Shown here piece by piece: positions 9,241 through 17,258 of a DNA stretch of 64,000 nucleotides. The notes below the pieces were generated by a model. The model worked only from the letters and a program-made list of their open reading frames with translations, was not told the origin of the DNA and made no database searches. The position numbers and the translations under genes are program-made. The DNA is from an uncultured Eggerthellaceae bacterium. Lineage in GTDB: Bacteria; Actinomycetota; Coriobacteriia; Coriobacteriales; Eggerthellaceae. The stretch lies in the NCBI GenBank assembly GCA_910588435.1, contig CAJUPL010000001.1, positions 124,001-188,000 on the forward strand. The letters are read 5' to 3'. Within the stretch, counting starts at the first letter, position 1. Every line of letters begins with the position of its first letter.

Positions 9241-10422
9241 TTGAGATACATCGATGACGAAAAGGGCCTGGCAAGGTTCATTGAAGAGGCGAAGCGCTCA
9301 GAGCTTCTGGCCATAGACACAGAGTTCCTGAGGGAGAAGACGTACTATCCGAAGGCGTGCCTGATCCAGGTCTCAACCGATGATCGCATATACATCATCG
9401 ATCCGATAGCGCTTCCCGATGTATCTGCCATCGGAGTGCTCTTAGAGGATGAGGGCATCGTCAAGGTGTTCCATGCTGGAACGCAGGACATAGAGATCCT
9501 CCTACGTCTCACGGGCACCACCCCTTGGCCCATCTTCGATACGCAGATGGCAGCAGCTCTATTGGGATTCAGCCATCAAGTGGGATTGGGGCAGCTGGTC
9601 TCTACCATCTGCGGAGTGTCCCTCAAGAAGGCGGATTCGTTCACGGACTGGTCTAGGCGCCCTCTATCTGAGAGCCAGCTTGATTACGCTGCAGGAGATG
9701 TGGCCTTCCTGCCAGAGCTCTACATCTGCATGAGGGATATGCTCATCCAGAAAGGCCGAATGGATTGGCTGGATCCAGACCTCGAAGAGCTTGCAGACGC
9801 TGATCACTATACGGTAGACCCCAATGAGAGATTCCGGCACCTGAAACGCGGGAACCAGCTCACAAGAAAGCAGCTCTCCGCTGCGCGAGAGGTGGCTGCA
9901 TGGCGTGAGAGGCGTGCGCAGTCATTGGATATCCCCAGGAAATGGGTGCTCTCTGACGAGCAGATAGTGGAGGCTTGCCGCAAGGAAGCGAAGAGCATAG
10001 ATGACCTCTACATGATCAGGGGCATGCGCGAGAGGCTTCCGGTCAAAGATGCGCGTGAGGTCATATCCTTGATGGAGAAGGGCTTCCGCCTTCCTGAGGA
10101 TGAATGGCCGGCACTTGATAGGGCATCTTCAAGCGAACCCAACGTGGACTTCGCGCTAGACCTCATGACAGCAGTCTCAAGGCTTGCCGCGAAGGAGAAC
10201 GGGATAGCATTGCAGACCCTTGCGCCAAGCTCAGAGCTCACCAAGCTTGCTCGCGGACACGTGGATGAATGCATCCTCATGAAGGGCTGGAGGAAGAGGA
10301 TCTTAGGGGATGAGCTCACCCGTCTATTGGCGGGAGATCTCATGCTCAGCCTTGACGGCGTTGAGTTGCAGATGAGCAACAAGCGATCTTCTCATGCAAA
10401 AGCCACTCGAACAAATGTATGA
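9241..10422 (+). CDS. rnd: ribonuclease D-like 3'-5' exonuclease with HRDC domain
   Basis: A DEDD-family exoribonuclease, probably trimming tRNA or other stable RNA 3' ends. It has 393 residues. The DEDD domain occupies about 1-185: AIDTEF gives the first Asp/Glu pair (about 28-30), FHAGTQDIEIL the next Asp, and LDYAAGDV the C-terminal Tyr/Asp pair. An HRDC-like helical domain follows (about 205-280), with a second helical repeat to the end, as in RNase D. TTG 9241 is the first available start and fits the family's N-terminus; the ribosome site is weak. It diverges from the lipid kinase gene. Confidence 0.9.
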   Translation: MRYIDDEKGLARFIEEAKRSELLAIDTEFLREKTYYPKACLIQVSTDDRIYIIDPIALPDVSAIGVLLEDEGIVKVFHAGTQDIEILLRLTGTTPWPIFDTQMAAALLGFSHQVGLGQLVSTICGVSLKKADSFTDWSRRPLSESQLDYAAGDVAFLPELYICMRDMLIQKGRMDWLDPDLEELADADHYTVDPNERFRHLKRGNQLTRKQLSAAREVAAWRERRAQSLDIPRKWVLSDEQIVEACRKEAKSIDDLYMIRGMRERLPVKDAREVISLMEKGFRLPEDEWPALDRASSSEPNVDFALDLMTAVSRLAAKENGIALQTLAPSSELTKLARGHVDECILMKGWRKRILGDELTRLLAGDLMLSLDGVELQMSNKRSSHAKATRTNV

Positions 10423-10449
10423 TAGCCAGATCGTTGATGGGAGGCTCTT

Positions 10450-11112
10450 ATGACGAATAGCTATTGGGCATTGGTGATAGTCACCTTGATCATCGGCTTG
10501 GCTGCTCAAGGTTATGTGAATAGCAAGCTGAAGCGGTATTCGAAGGTGAGGGCAGCGAATGGGCTCACAGGGGCTCAGATGGCATCGAAGATGCTCGCTT
10601 ATTACGGGATTAGCAACGTTGAGATCCGTCCCGGCGGCCCTGGTCAAGACTTCTTCGATCCAAGGACGAACACCGTGACGCTCTCGCCTGAGGCCTACGG
10701 ATCCAACTCCATCACGGCAACGGCAACGGCGTGCCATGAGGTTGGGCATGCGTGCCAATATGCTCAAGGATACACGCCGATGAAGGTGAGGGGAGCCATC
10801 GTGCCTGTGGCCAACCTGGCCTCCAACGCATGGATATTCCTGCTTTTGATAGGCATATTCATGAACTTGGCAGGGCTCATCTGGGCTGCCATCATCATGT
10901 ATGCCGCAGTGGTCCTCTTTCAGTTGGTCACTTTGCCAGTCGAGTTCAACGCCTCGCGTCGCGCCATGGCCTATATGCAAACTGTTGGGCTTCCTCCGCA
11001 AGAGCAGAAGGGCGCATTCGATGTCCTTAGGGCATGCGCATTCACATATCTAGCGGCAGCGCTCACATCCATCTTGCAGCTTCTCTGGCTGCTCGGTCAG
11101 AACAGGGATTAG
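10450..11112 (+). CDS. zinc metallopeptidase, YugP family
   Basis: Membrane-embedded zinc peptidase of the YugP family (Pfam Zn_peptidase_2); physiological substrates are unknown. It has 220 residues. An N-terminal membrane segment (about 5-22) is followed by a soluble stretch. The HEVGH zinc motif is near residue 97 (ACHEVGHACQ), then come two or three membrane segments. EFNASRRAM near residue 163 supplies the probable third ligand region. GGGAGG lies 6 nt before the ATG. It is followed 3 nt later by xseA, in a cluster with rnd and xseAB. Confidence 0.9.
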   Translation: MTNSYWALVIVTLIIGLAAQGYVNSKLKRYSKVRAANGLTGAQMASKMLAYYGISNVEIRPGGPGQDFFDPRTNTVTLSPEAYGSNSITATATACHEVGHACQYAQGYTPMKVRGAIVPVANLASNAWIFLLLIGIFMNLAGLIWAAIIMYAAVVLFQLVTLPVEFNASRRAMAYMQTVGLPPQEQKGAFDVLRACAFTYLAAALTSILQLLWLLGQNRD

Positions 11113-11115
11113 CCC

Positions 11116-12456
11116 ATGACCGAAGGCAAGCCAGAGGCCATCTCCGTAGCCAATGCGTTGAGCATCGCAAAGGGAAGGCTAGAGGGCATAACCGTACGGA
11201 TAGTAGGGGAGGTATCTGAGCTTTCCAACAAGCCAGGATACGCCGCTGTCTACTTCACGCTGAAGGACAAGGATGAGAAGGCGGTTCTTCCTTGCCTCAT
11301 GTGGCAGAACCGCTTCAAGTCATCAGGCGTGCAGCTGAAGATCGGTGACCTGGTGGATGTGACGGGCCGGTTCAGCCTCTATGCCGCCAAAGGCAGGATG
11401 AACTTCGATGTGTTCGCCATATCGCTGGCAGGCGAAGGTGACATAAGGCTGAAGATCGCAAACCTGGCCAAGAAGCTAGAAGCAGAGGGGTTGATGAGCG
11501 CGGCCTCCAAGCTTCCCGTTCCAACTTTGCCTCAAAGGATAGGGCTCGTCACCTCTCCAAGGGGTGCTGCCGTATACGACGTCTTGAGGACGCTCAGGAG
11601 GCGCTATCCACTAGCGCAGGTGTTGGTTGCAGGCGTGCCGGTTGAAGGCGCACAAGCACCCGCATATCTGATGAGTGGCGTGGATGCAGTGAGGGATGCA
11701 GGAGCTGAGGTCATCTTGCTTGTCAGAGGCGGCGGCTCTTTCGAAGACTTGATGCCATTCAATGATGAGGCTTTGGCCAGGCATATCAGGTCATTGGGAG
11801 TGCCTGTGGTCACGGGCATCGGGCATGAGCCAGACAACTCCATAGCTGATATGGTGGCCGATCTTCGCGCATCAACACCAACGGCTGCAGCAGAGGCCAT
11901 ATCACCTGCGCTAGCTGACATTGAAGACCAGCTCAGATCCTACGCCAGAAGGATGTCATCGGCCCTGCTCACGAAGGTCTCGCTTGCTTCCAAGCGCTTG
12001 CTGGAAGCGAAGGCGTCCGTTCCCTTCACAGACCCGATGTCCCTATTCCGTCGTGAAGGGCAAGAGCTGGATGATATGAGGGGCCGCTTGGAAGGCTCTT
12101 TGCTTGCCCCTGTCAGGCGGCGTGCGAAGAGGCTGGATGAGATGAGGCTATCGCTGGTGAAAGCTGGCCCTGTCATCTTGGGCGGCAGGTCTGTCGCTTT
12201 GGCAAGGGGCCTTGCGAAGATGATCAGCGTTGGCAATGCGCTCATCGCTCCGAAGCGCGAAGAGATGTCGGTCATAGCCGCACGCCTTGAAGGCATGTCG
12301 CCTTTGGGTGTGCTATCACGCGGGTATTCCATCACGTTCGCAGAGGATGGAAAGGTGATCTCTCGCATAGAGCAGACAACGCCAGGTCAGCGGCTAGATA
12401 TCCGCGTCACAGATGGCAGCATCGGATGCATAGTGGATGATGTGCGTGGCTCTTGA
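11116..12456 (+). CDS. xseA: exodeoxyribonuclease VII large subunit
   Basis: Catalytic subunit of ExoVII, which degrades single-stranded DNA from both ends. It has 446 residues: an N-terminal OB fold (about 10-105, including RIVGEVSEL and YFTLKDKD), then the nuclease domain. RIGLVTSPRGAAVYD, LLVRGGGSFEDL and TGIGHEPDN are the conserved ExoVII motifs. The C-terminal half is largely helical. ATG 11116 lies 3 nt after yugP. It is followed by xseB, as usual. Confidence 0.96.
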   Translation: MTEGKPEAISVANALSIAKGRLEGITVRIVGEVSELSNKPGYAAVYFTLKDKDEKAVLPCLMWQNRFKSSGVQLKIGDLVDVTGRFSLYAAKGRMNFDVFAISLAGEGDIRLKIANLAKKLEAEGLMSAASKLPVPTLPQRIGLVTSPRGAAVYDVLRTLRRRYPLAQVLVAGVPVEGAQAPAYLMSGVDAVRDAGAEVILLVRGGGSFEDLMPFNDEALARHIRSLGVPVVTGIGHEPDNSIADMVADLRASTPTAAAEAISPALADIEDQLRSYARRMSSALLTKVSLASKRLLEAKASVPFTDPMSLFRREGQELDDMRGRLEGSLLAPVRRRAKRLDEMRLSLVKAGPVILGGRSVALARGLAKMISVGNALIAPKREEMSVIAARLEGMSPLGVLSRGYSITFAEDGKVISRIEQTTPGQRLDIRVTDGSIGCIVDDVRGS

Positions 12457-12484
12457 TGGGCCAGCATGGACGAGAGGAGATGCA

Positions 12485-12742
12485 ATGGACGAGAAGGACA
12501 CGTCACTTGAGCAGATATCCTTCAAGGATGGGATGCACAAGCTAGAAGAGATAGTCGCTCAGCTTGAGGGCGGAGACATGGAGCTAGAGGAGAGCCTCAA
12601 GCGCTATTCTGAGGGCGTGAAGCTCCTGAGCGTGCTGCAAGGCAAGCTTGATTCAGCTGAGCAAGAGGTGAAGGTGCTGATGGGTGAGCTGGAGAGCGCG
12701 CCTGAAGATGGCATCCAAGACACTACGCTTTCCAAGGCATGA
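12485..12742 (+). CDS. xseB: exodeoxyribonuclease VII small subunit
   Basis: Small helical subunit that assembles in several copies onto XseA. It has 85 residues, the normal length. FKDGMHKLEEIVAQLE and GDMELEESLKRYSEG are the family core. I chose ATG 12485 because GAGAGGAG lies at 12473-12480; upstream in-frame starts inside xseA have no such site. The C-terminal extension after about residue 70 is acidic and variable. Confidence 0.95.
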   Translation: MDEKDTSLEQISFKDGMHKLEEIVAQLEGGDMELEESLKRYSEGVKLLSVLQGKLDSAEQEVKVLMGELESAPEDGIQDTTLSKA

Positions 12743-12755
12743 GAGGATAGATGAT

Positions 12756-13112
12756 ATGACGCGCGAAGATGATTGCCTATTCTGCAAGATAGTCGCGGGA
12801 GATATCCCATCTGAGATCGTCTATGAGGACGATCGCGTGCTGGCGTTCAAGGACATCAGTCCCATGATGCCCGTGCATGTGCTGGTGATCCCAAAGGAGC
12901 ATTACTCAAGCATAGATGCTGACATCGCCCCAGAGGATGCAAGCGCCCTCATGGAAGCCGTGTCAAAGGTGGCGCATGATCAGGGCATAGCTGAGAGCGG
13001 CTACAGGGTCATCACCAACGTTGGGGATGACGCATGCCAATCAGTGCACCATCTCCATCTGCATGTCCTGGGCGGAGAGAAGATGAACGACGGGGATCCT
13101 TCCGTTCGCTGA
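12756..13112 (+). CDS. HIT family nucleotide-binding protein
   Basis: Histidine-triad hydrolase/transferase of the HINT branch, typically cleaving nucleoside phosphoramidates or adenylates. It has 118 residues. CLFCKIVAGDIPSEIVYED opens the fold, and the active-site triad HHLHLHVLGG lies near residue 99. ATG 12756 is chosen because GAGAGGA ends 8 nt upstream; longer in-frame versions overlap xseB. It is the last gene of the rnd-HIT run. A GC-rich 12-bp palindrome follows at 13122-13133. The in vivo substrate is unknown. Confidence 0.93.
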   Translation: MTREDDCLFCKIVAGDIPSEIVYEDDRVLAFKDISPMMPVHVLVIPKEHYSSIDADIAPEDASALMEAVSKVAHDQGIAESGYRVITNVGDDACQSVHHLHLHVLGGEKMNDGDPSVR

Positions 13113-13219
13113 CCTCCTTTCGCCGAATTCGGCAAATGCATGCACCCTGAGAGGGCTTTGAAGCCACGTGGCGTGGCATAGAATCATATGTGCAAGCCAA
13201 GCAGCAAAGGAGCCTCAAG

Positions 13220-14434
13220 TTGAACGTATTGGTCATCAACGCTGGTTCGTCCTCGCTCAAATATCAGCTCATAAACATTGAAGCGCAAGAGGTCTTGGCA
13301 AAGGGCATCTGCGAACGCGTCGGCTCAGATGAAGCGTTCCACAAGCATGGGATCGACGACAATGAGCTTGTGATAGATACCCCCATGAAGGATCACAACG
13401 ATGCCATGGCGCTGGTCTTGGAGGCTCTGACATCTGGCCCCAACAAGGTGATAGATTCGCTTGATGAGATAGATGCTGTCGGGCACCGTGTGGTGCAAGG
13501 CGGCAAGTACTTCAGCGAATCAGCCTTCATAGATGATGACGTCATCCAGAAGATTGATGAGCTAGCTGAGCTGGCACCACTGCACAACAAGGCAGCTCTG
13601 ATGGGAATATACGCCTGCATGGAGAACATGCCTGGCAAGCCCATGGTGGCAGTGTTCGATACCTCCTATTTCCAGACGCTGCCGCCTAAGGCCTATATGT
13701 ATCCGCTGCCATATGAGTACTACGACAAGTACTCGCTCAGGAAGTACGGCGCGCACGGCACGTCTCATAGGTACATCGCAGAGCGAGCTGCCCAGTTCCT
13801 TGATGAGGACCTTGATGACCTTAAGATGATCACCTGCCATCTGGGAAATGGGTGCTCCATGACCGCCATCGACCATGGCATCGCTATCGATACCTCAATG
13901 GGACTCACGCCCCTTGATGGTCTCATGATGGGCACTAGGTGCGGGGCTGTGGATCCTGCCATCGTGCCGTTCCTGATGGAACATGAGGACCTCTCGTTCG
14001 ATGAGGTCAATGATGTCATGAACAAGAAGTCAGGCCTTCTGGGCATCTCCGGCATATCCAATGACCTGAGGAGCGTCCGTGCAGCCTCTGAGGAAGGCGA
14101 CGAGCGCGCACAGCTTGCCTATGAGATGTACTCGCATTCGGTCAAGAAGTATCTTGGTCAGTACATCGTTGAGATGGGTGGCGTTGATGTCATCGTCTTG
14201 ACTGCTGGCGTTGGTGAGAACTGCGACAAGATGCGCCGCATGATCTTCTCCGGCCTGCAGCCTTTGGGGATAGTGCTAGACCTTGAGAAGAACAAGGCAC
14301 GTGGTGGTGAGCGTGAGGTCTCAACTGATGATTCGAAGGTCCAGATCCTGGTGATCCCCACCAACGAGGAGCTCATGATCGCGCTTGACACCCTTGATGT
14401 GGTAGAGCACAAGCGCCTGAACGGAGAGCTGTAG
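13220..14434 (+). CDS. ackA: acetate kinase
   Basis: Interconverts acetate plus ATP with acetyl phosphate plus ADP, paired with Pta on the facing strand for substrate-level ATP formation or acetate use. It has 404 residues. VLVINAGSSSLKYQL is the first phosphate-binding motif. GHRVVQGG, the HGTSHRYI segment, HLGNGCSM and TAGVGEN are all conserved. TTG 13220 is chosen because AAAGGAG (13206-13212) sits 7 nt upstream; an in-frame ATG-like start at 13190 would put extra residues before the conserved N-terminus. Its own promoter is probable in the 100 nt upstream but not clear. Confidence 0.96.
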   Translation: MNVLVINAGSSSLKYQLINIEAQEVLAKGICERVGSDEAFHKHGIDDNELVIDTPMKDHNDAMALVLEALTSGPNKVIDSLDEIDAVGHRVVQGGKYFSESAFIDDDVIQKIDELAELAPLHNKAALMGIYACMENMPGKPMVAVFDTSYFQTLPPKAYMYPLPYEYYDKYSLRKYGAHGTSHRYIAERAAQFLDEDLDDLKMITCHLGNGCSMTAIDHGIAIDTSMGLTPLDGLMMGTRCGAVDPAIVPFLMEHEDLSFDEVNDVMNKKSGLLGISGISNDLRSVRAASEEGDERAQLAYEMYSHSVKKYLGQYIVEMGGVDVIVLTAGVGENCDKMRRMIFSGLQPLGIVLDLEKNKARGGEREVSTDDSKVQILVIPTNEELMIALDTLDVVEHKRLNGEL

Positions 14435-14457
14435 GACAAGCTCAGGGATATCAAATG

Positions 14458-14490
14458 AGAAGGGGCAGGCTCTTCGAGCCTGCCCCTTCT
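14458..14490. terminator. shared terminator of convergent ackA and pta
   Basis: Perfect 15-bp arms AGAAGGGGCAGGCTC (14458-14472) and GAGCCTGCCCCTTCT (14476-14490) around loop TTC. It lies between the two convergent stops. There is no strong U-tract on either strand, but the stem is very stable. Confidence 0.85.
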
Positions 14491-14522
14491 TGATCCAGAG
14501 CGTCGAGATGAAGTTCGCTTCT

Positions 14523-15512
14523 TTAGGCTTGCTGGGCTTGGACGCAGGTGATGGCGGTGACGCCCACGATGTCATCAGCGCTGCAGCCGCGCGATAGGTC
14601 ATTCACGGGCATGGCAAGGCCTTGGGTGATGGGGCCATAAGCCTCAGCCTTCGCAAGGCGCTGCACCAGCTTGTATCCGGAGTTGCCAGCATCCAGGTCA
14701 GGGAAGATGAGCACATTCGCGCGTCCTGCAACGGGGGAGTCAGGGCACTTGAGCGATGCAACCTCGGGGCAGAGCGCTGCATCCACTTGCAGCTCTCCAT
14801 CAAGCGCAACGTCCCCGTCAAGCTCCTTGGCCATCTTCACAGCTTGTGTGACCTTGTCTGCATCGTCATTGCAGGCGCTGCCATAGCTTGAATGGGAGAG
14901 GAGCGCCACGTAAGGCGTGGTCTCCATGAGCGCCTCCCATGACTTGGCGCTGGACACAGCGATGTTCGCAAGGCCCTCAGCATCTGGATTCACGTTCAGC
15001 CCGCAGTCAGCGAATATGAACGTTCCGTTCTGGCCGTATTCGCAATCAGGCACTACCATCACGAAGAAGGAGCTCACCAGCGCGGCTCCTGGTGCGGTCT
15101 TCAGGATCTGAAGGCTTGGGCGCAAGACGTCGGCTGTTGAATGGCATGCACCAGCCACCATGCCGTCAGCATATCCAGCCTTCACCAGCATGACGCCGAA
15201 ATAGAGCTCATCAGATATGAGGCCCTTTGCGTCCTCTTCTGTCATGCCCTTGTGCTTGCGCGCTTGGTAGAGCCCATCTGCAAGCTCATCCGCAATAGGG
15301 CTGCTAGCAGGATCCATGATGGTGATGGCGTCTGTTGTGGGAAGGACTGATGAGAGCGCATCCTCATTCCCTAGGATGATGACGTTCGCGAACCCTCTCT
15401 CAGCTATCTTGCATGCCGCATCTTGCGTGCGGGGATCAGAGCCCTCTGCCAGCACGATGGTCTTCTTGTCAGATGCCGCCAGAGAGAACATCTTATCCAT
15501 GAACGCGCCCAT
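14523..15512 (-). CDS. pta: phosphate acetyltransferase
   Basis: Transfers acetyl from CoA to phosphate, giving acetyl phosphate for AckA. It has 329 residues, the short form without the N-terminal DRTGG/P-loop domains. ILAEGSDPRTQ-like (VLAEGSDPRTQDAA), the conserved GACHSTADVLRPSLQ and the C-terminal VFPDLDAGNSGYKL-type segment (IFPDLDAGNSGYK) identify the family. ATG 15512 is chosen because AAGGAGG lies 5 nt upstream; the GTG 6 nt earlier overlaps that site. It ends at the terminator shared with ackA. Confidence 0.96.
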   Translation of the reverse strand: MGAFMDKMFSLAASDKKTIVLAEGSDPRTQDAACKIAERGFANVIILGNEDALSSVLPTTDAITIMDPASSPIADELADGLYQARKHKGMTEEDAKGLISDELYFGVMLVKAGYADGMVAGACHSTADVLRPSLQILKTAPGAALVSSFFVMVVPDCEYGQNGTFIFADCGLNVNPDAEGLANIAVSSAKSWEALMETTPYVALLSHSSYGSACNDDADKVTQAVKMAKELDGDVALDGELQVDAALCPEVASLKCPDSPVAGRANVLIFPDLDAGNSGYKLVQRLAKAEAYGPITQGLAMPVNDLSRGCSADDIVGVTAITCVQAQQA

Positions 15513-15540
15513 GCGCACCTCCTTGTCTCGGTTGAAGACG

Positions 15541-15568
15541 AGTCTAGCAAAATTCGAAAAAGTCCCAA
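15541..15568 (-). promoter_or_regulatory. candidate pta promoter
   Basis: On the minus strand: TTGGGA (15568-15563), 16 bp, TAGACT (15546-15541), about 29 nt from the pta start. It is a moderate match only. Confidence 0.45.
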
Positions 15569-15599
15569 ATGAGGGGTTACGGTTCGGTCGTATATACCG

Positions 15600-15605
15600 T
15601 ATAGT
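15600..15605 (+). promoter_or_regulatory. candidate pyr operon -10 element
   Basis: TATAGT at 15600-15605, with only a poor -35 (TTACGG at 15577, 17 bp spacer). The predicted start near 15612 would place the PyrR-binding hairpin almost at the 5' end of the mRNA, as expected for a PyrR leader. Confidence 0.45.
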
Positions 15606-15622
15606 GTGTCGAGTCTTTAAAA

Positions 15623-15709
15623 GCGGTACAGAGAGACCGACAAGGCATCATCGGCGCAGTTGCGCCCAGTTCGGTGGCTCTGTACGCACTCAACGAAGAA
15701 GGAGTGTGT
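15623..15709 (+). promoter_or_regulatory. PyrR-binding leader RNA with translational attenuator
   Basis: The loop ACAGAGAG (15628-15635), closed by CGGT/ACCG, and the following ACAAGG match the known PyrR binding loop (consensus core CCAGAGAGGCU then GCAAGG). GTACAGAG (15626-15633) is also perfectly complementary to CTCTGTAC (15678-15685), with extra ACCGA/TCGGT pairing. The latter overlaps ACGCACTC (15684-15691), which pairs with GAGTGTGT (15702-15709) across the ribosome site. PyrR with UMP should therefore favour the hairpin that covers the Shine-Dalgarno, and free RNA should open it. No U-tract is present, so control is probably at translation. Confidence 0.8.
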
Positions 15710-16312
15710 ATGGGCAACAATTCTCCCAACGTCAAATCTGTCTGTATGGATGCGCAAGACATCGATCGCGCTATCACGCGCATCGCGCATCAGATCCTTG
15801 AAGCGAACAAGGGTGCGGACAACATCGTCATCGTGGGGATCATCACTCGCGGAGACCTCCTGGCGAAGAAGCTCAAAGAGCGCATCAAGGAGATCGAAGG
15901 CGTTGACGTGCCGCTAGGCGCGCTTGACATAAGCTTCTATCGCGATGACTTCATGACGCACTTCGCACCCGAGGTCCACTCCACTGACATCCCATTCTCC
16001 ATAGATGGCAAGATCGTCGTCCTGGTGGATGACATCCTCTACACAGGCCGCACCATAAGGGCTGCGCTGGATGCTCTCATGGACATCGGCCGCCCTGCCA
16101 AGGTGGAGCTTGCTGTCCTTGTGGACAGGGGCCACAGGGAGCTCCCCATCCGCGCTGACTTCGTCGGCAAGAACGTGCCCTCATCCTCTGATGAGAGCGT
16201 TCGCCTCTTCCTCGAAGAGGTTGACGGCGTTCCGTCAGCCGTTGACATACTTGAAGTAGAGACTGGTCAGCGCGCTGGAGCTGCACCGCTTCAGTTGAAG
16301 AAGGGGGAGTAA
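15710..16312 (+). CDS. pyrR: bifunctional pyr operon regulator / uracil phosphoribosyltransferase
   Basis: Senses UMP/UTP and binds pyr mRNA; most relatives also have uracil phosphoribosyltransferase activity. It has 200 residues. The PRPP motif VVLVDDILYTGRTIRA is near residue 102. GIITRGDLLA and LDISFYRDDF are the family's conserved RNA-binding and active-site segments. ATG 15710 is chosen from GAAGGAG, which sits in the attenuator hairpin just upstream. The C-terminal 15 residues are variable. It is the first gene of the pyr operon, and its own leader carries the presumed binding site, so it should autoregulate. Confidence 0.95.
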   Translation: MGNNSPNVKSVCMDAQDIDRAITRIAHQILEANKGADNIVIVGIITRGDLLAKKLKERIKEIEGVDVPLGALDISFYRDDFMTHFAPEVHSTDIPFSIDGKIVVLVDDILYTGRTIRAALDALMDIGRPAKVELAVLVDRGHRELPIRADFVGKNVPSSSDESVRLFLEEVDGVPSAVDILEVETGQRAGAAPLQLKKGE

Positions 16313-16313
16313 A

Positions 16314-17258
16314 GTGGGATTCGCGCACAAGCACCTGATAGATATCAAGGAATACTCCAAAGACGACATCATGCTCATGCTGGAGACGGCCTCCAAGTTC
16401 AAGGAGGTGAATGAGCGCAAGATCAAGCAGGTGCCAACCCTCAAGGGCGCAACCATAGTCAATATGTTCAATGAGCCCTCAACGCGCACCCGCTCCTCGT
16501 TCGAGATAGCGGAGAAGCGCTTGTCTGCGAACAGCTTGAACTTCGGCGGAAGCTCCACCTCAACGGTGAAGGGCGAGAGCCTCTCTGACACCGTTGAGAC
16601 GCTCTGCGCTTACAAGATCGACATGATCATCGTGCGCGACAAGCACGCAGGCGTGCCAAGGAAGATCGCTGACCTGTCCGGCGTGCACGTCATAGACGCG
16701 GGCGACGGTAAGCATCAGCATCCCACCCAAGCGCTCCTTGACCTCTACTCCATCTGGGAGGAGAAGGGGTCGTTCGATGGCCTGAACGTTGGCATCGTGG
16801 GAGACATCGCACACTCAAGGGTCTGCGGATCCTTGCTCCCGGCTCTCAAGATAATGGGTGCGAACACGGTGGCCATAGCGCCTCCAACGCTCCTTCCTGC
16901 TCGTCCTGACGTCTTGGGCGCAGATGAGGTCACATCTGATATAGACGGAGTTCTTCCTGACCTTGACGTGGTCTACATGCTGCGCGTTCAACGAGAGCGT
17001 TTGGAAGGTGCGCCCTTCCCAAGCCTGCGTGAGTACAATGAGCTCTTCGGCCTCACCCGCAAGCGCGATTCTCTGATGAAGCCTGACGCCATCGTCTGCC
17101 ATCCCGGCCCCATCAACAGAGGCGTTGAGCTTGACTCCTTCATGGCAGACCATCCAGAGCGCTCTGTGATCCTGGATCAGGTCTACGCAGGCATTCTGGT
17201 TCGCATGGCAGCTCTCTACCTACTCCTAGGAGGTTCCAACGATGGCATTGATGCTTAA
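16314..17258 (+). CDS. pyrB: aspartate carbamoyltransferase catalytic subunit
   Basis: Condenses carbamoyl phosphate with aspartate, the committed step of pyrimidine synthesis. It has 314 residues. The carbamoyl-phosphate loop is FNEPSTRTRSSFE (about residues 46-58). KGESLSDT supplies the mobile Ser/Lys loop, and HPTQALLDLY and HPGPINRGVE are conserved. No pyrI regulatory chain is nearby. GTG 16314 is preceded by GGGGGAG at 16304-16310. The 3' end overlaps pyrC by 17 nt. Confidence 0.97.
   Translation: MGFAHKHLIDIKEYSKDDIMLMLETASKFKEVNERKIKQVPTLKGATIVNMFNEPSTRTRSSFEIAEKRLSANSLNFGGSSTSTVKGESLSDTVETLCAYKIDMIIVRDKHAGVPRKIADLSGVHVIDAGDGKHQHPTQALLDLYSIWEEKGSFDGLNVGIVGDIAHSRVCGSLLPALKIMGANTVAIAPPTLLPARPDVLGADEVTSDIDGVLPDLDVVYMLRVQRERLEGAPFPSLREYNELFGLTRKRDSLMKPDAIVCHPGPINRGVELDSFMADHPERSVILDQVYAGILVRMAALYLLLGGSNDGIDA

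Noticed and set aside
13122..13133. GCCGAATTCGGC palindrome between the HIT gene and ackA as an operator
   Set aside because: It is a single short palindrome with no second copy; it may be a weak terminator, but there is no U-tract and no evidence for binding.
13158..13184. ackA promoter TTGAAG / TAGAAT
   Set aside because: The spacer is only 15 bp, so the pair is not convincing even though both hexamers look fair.
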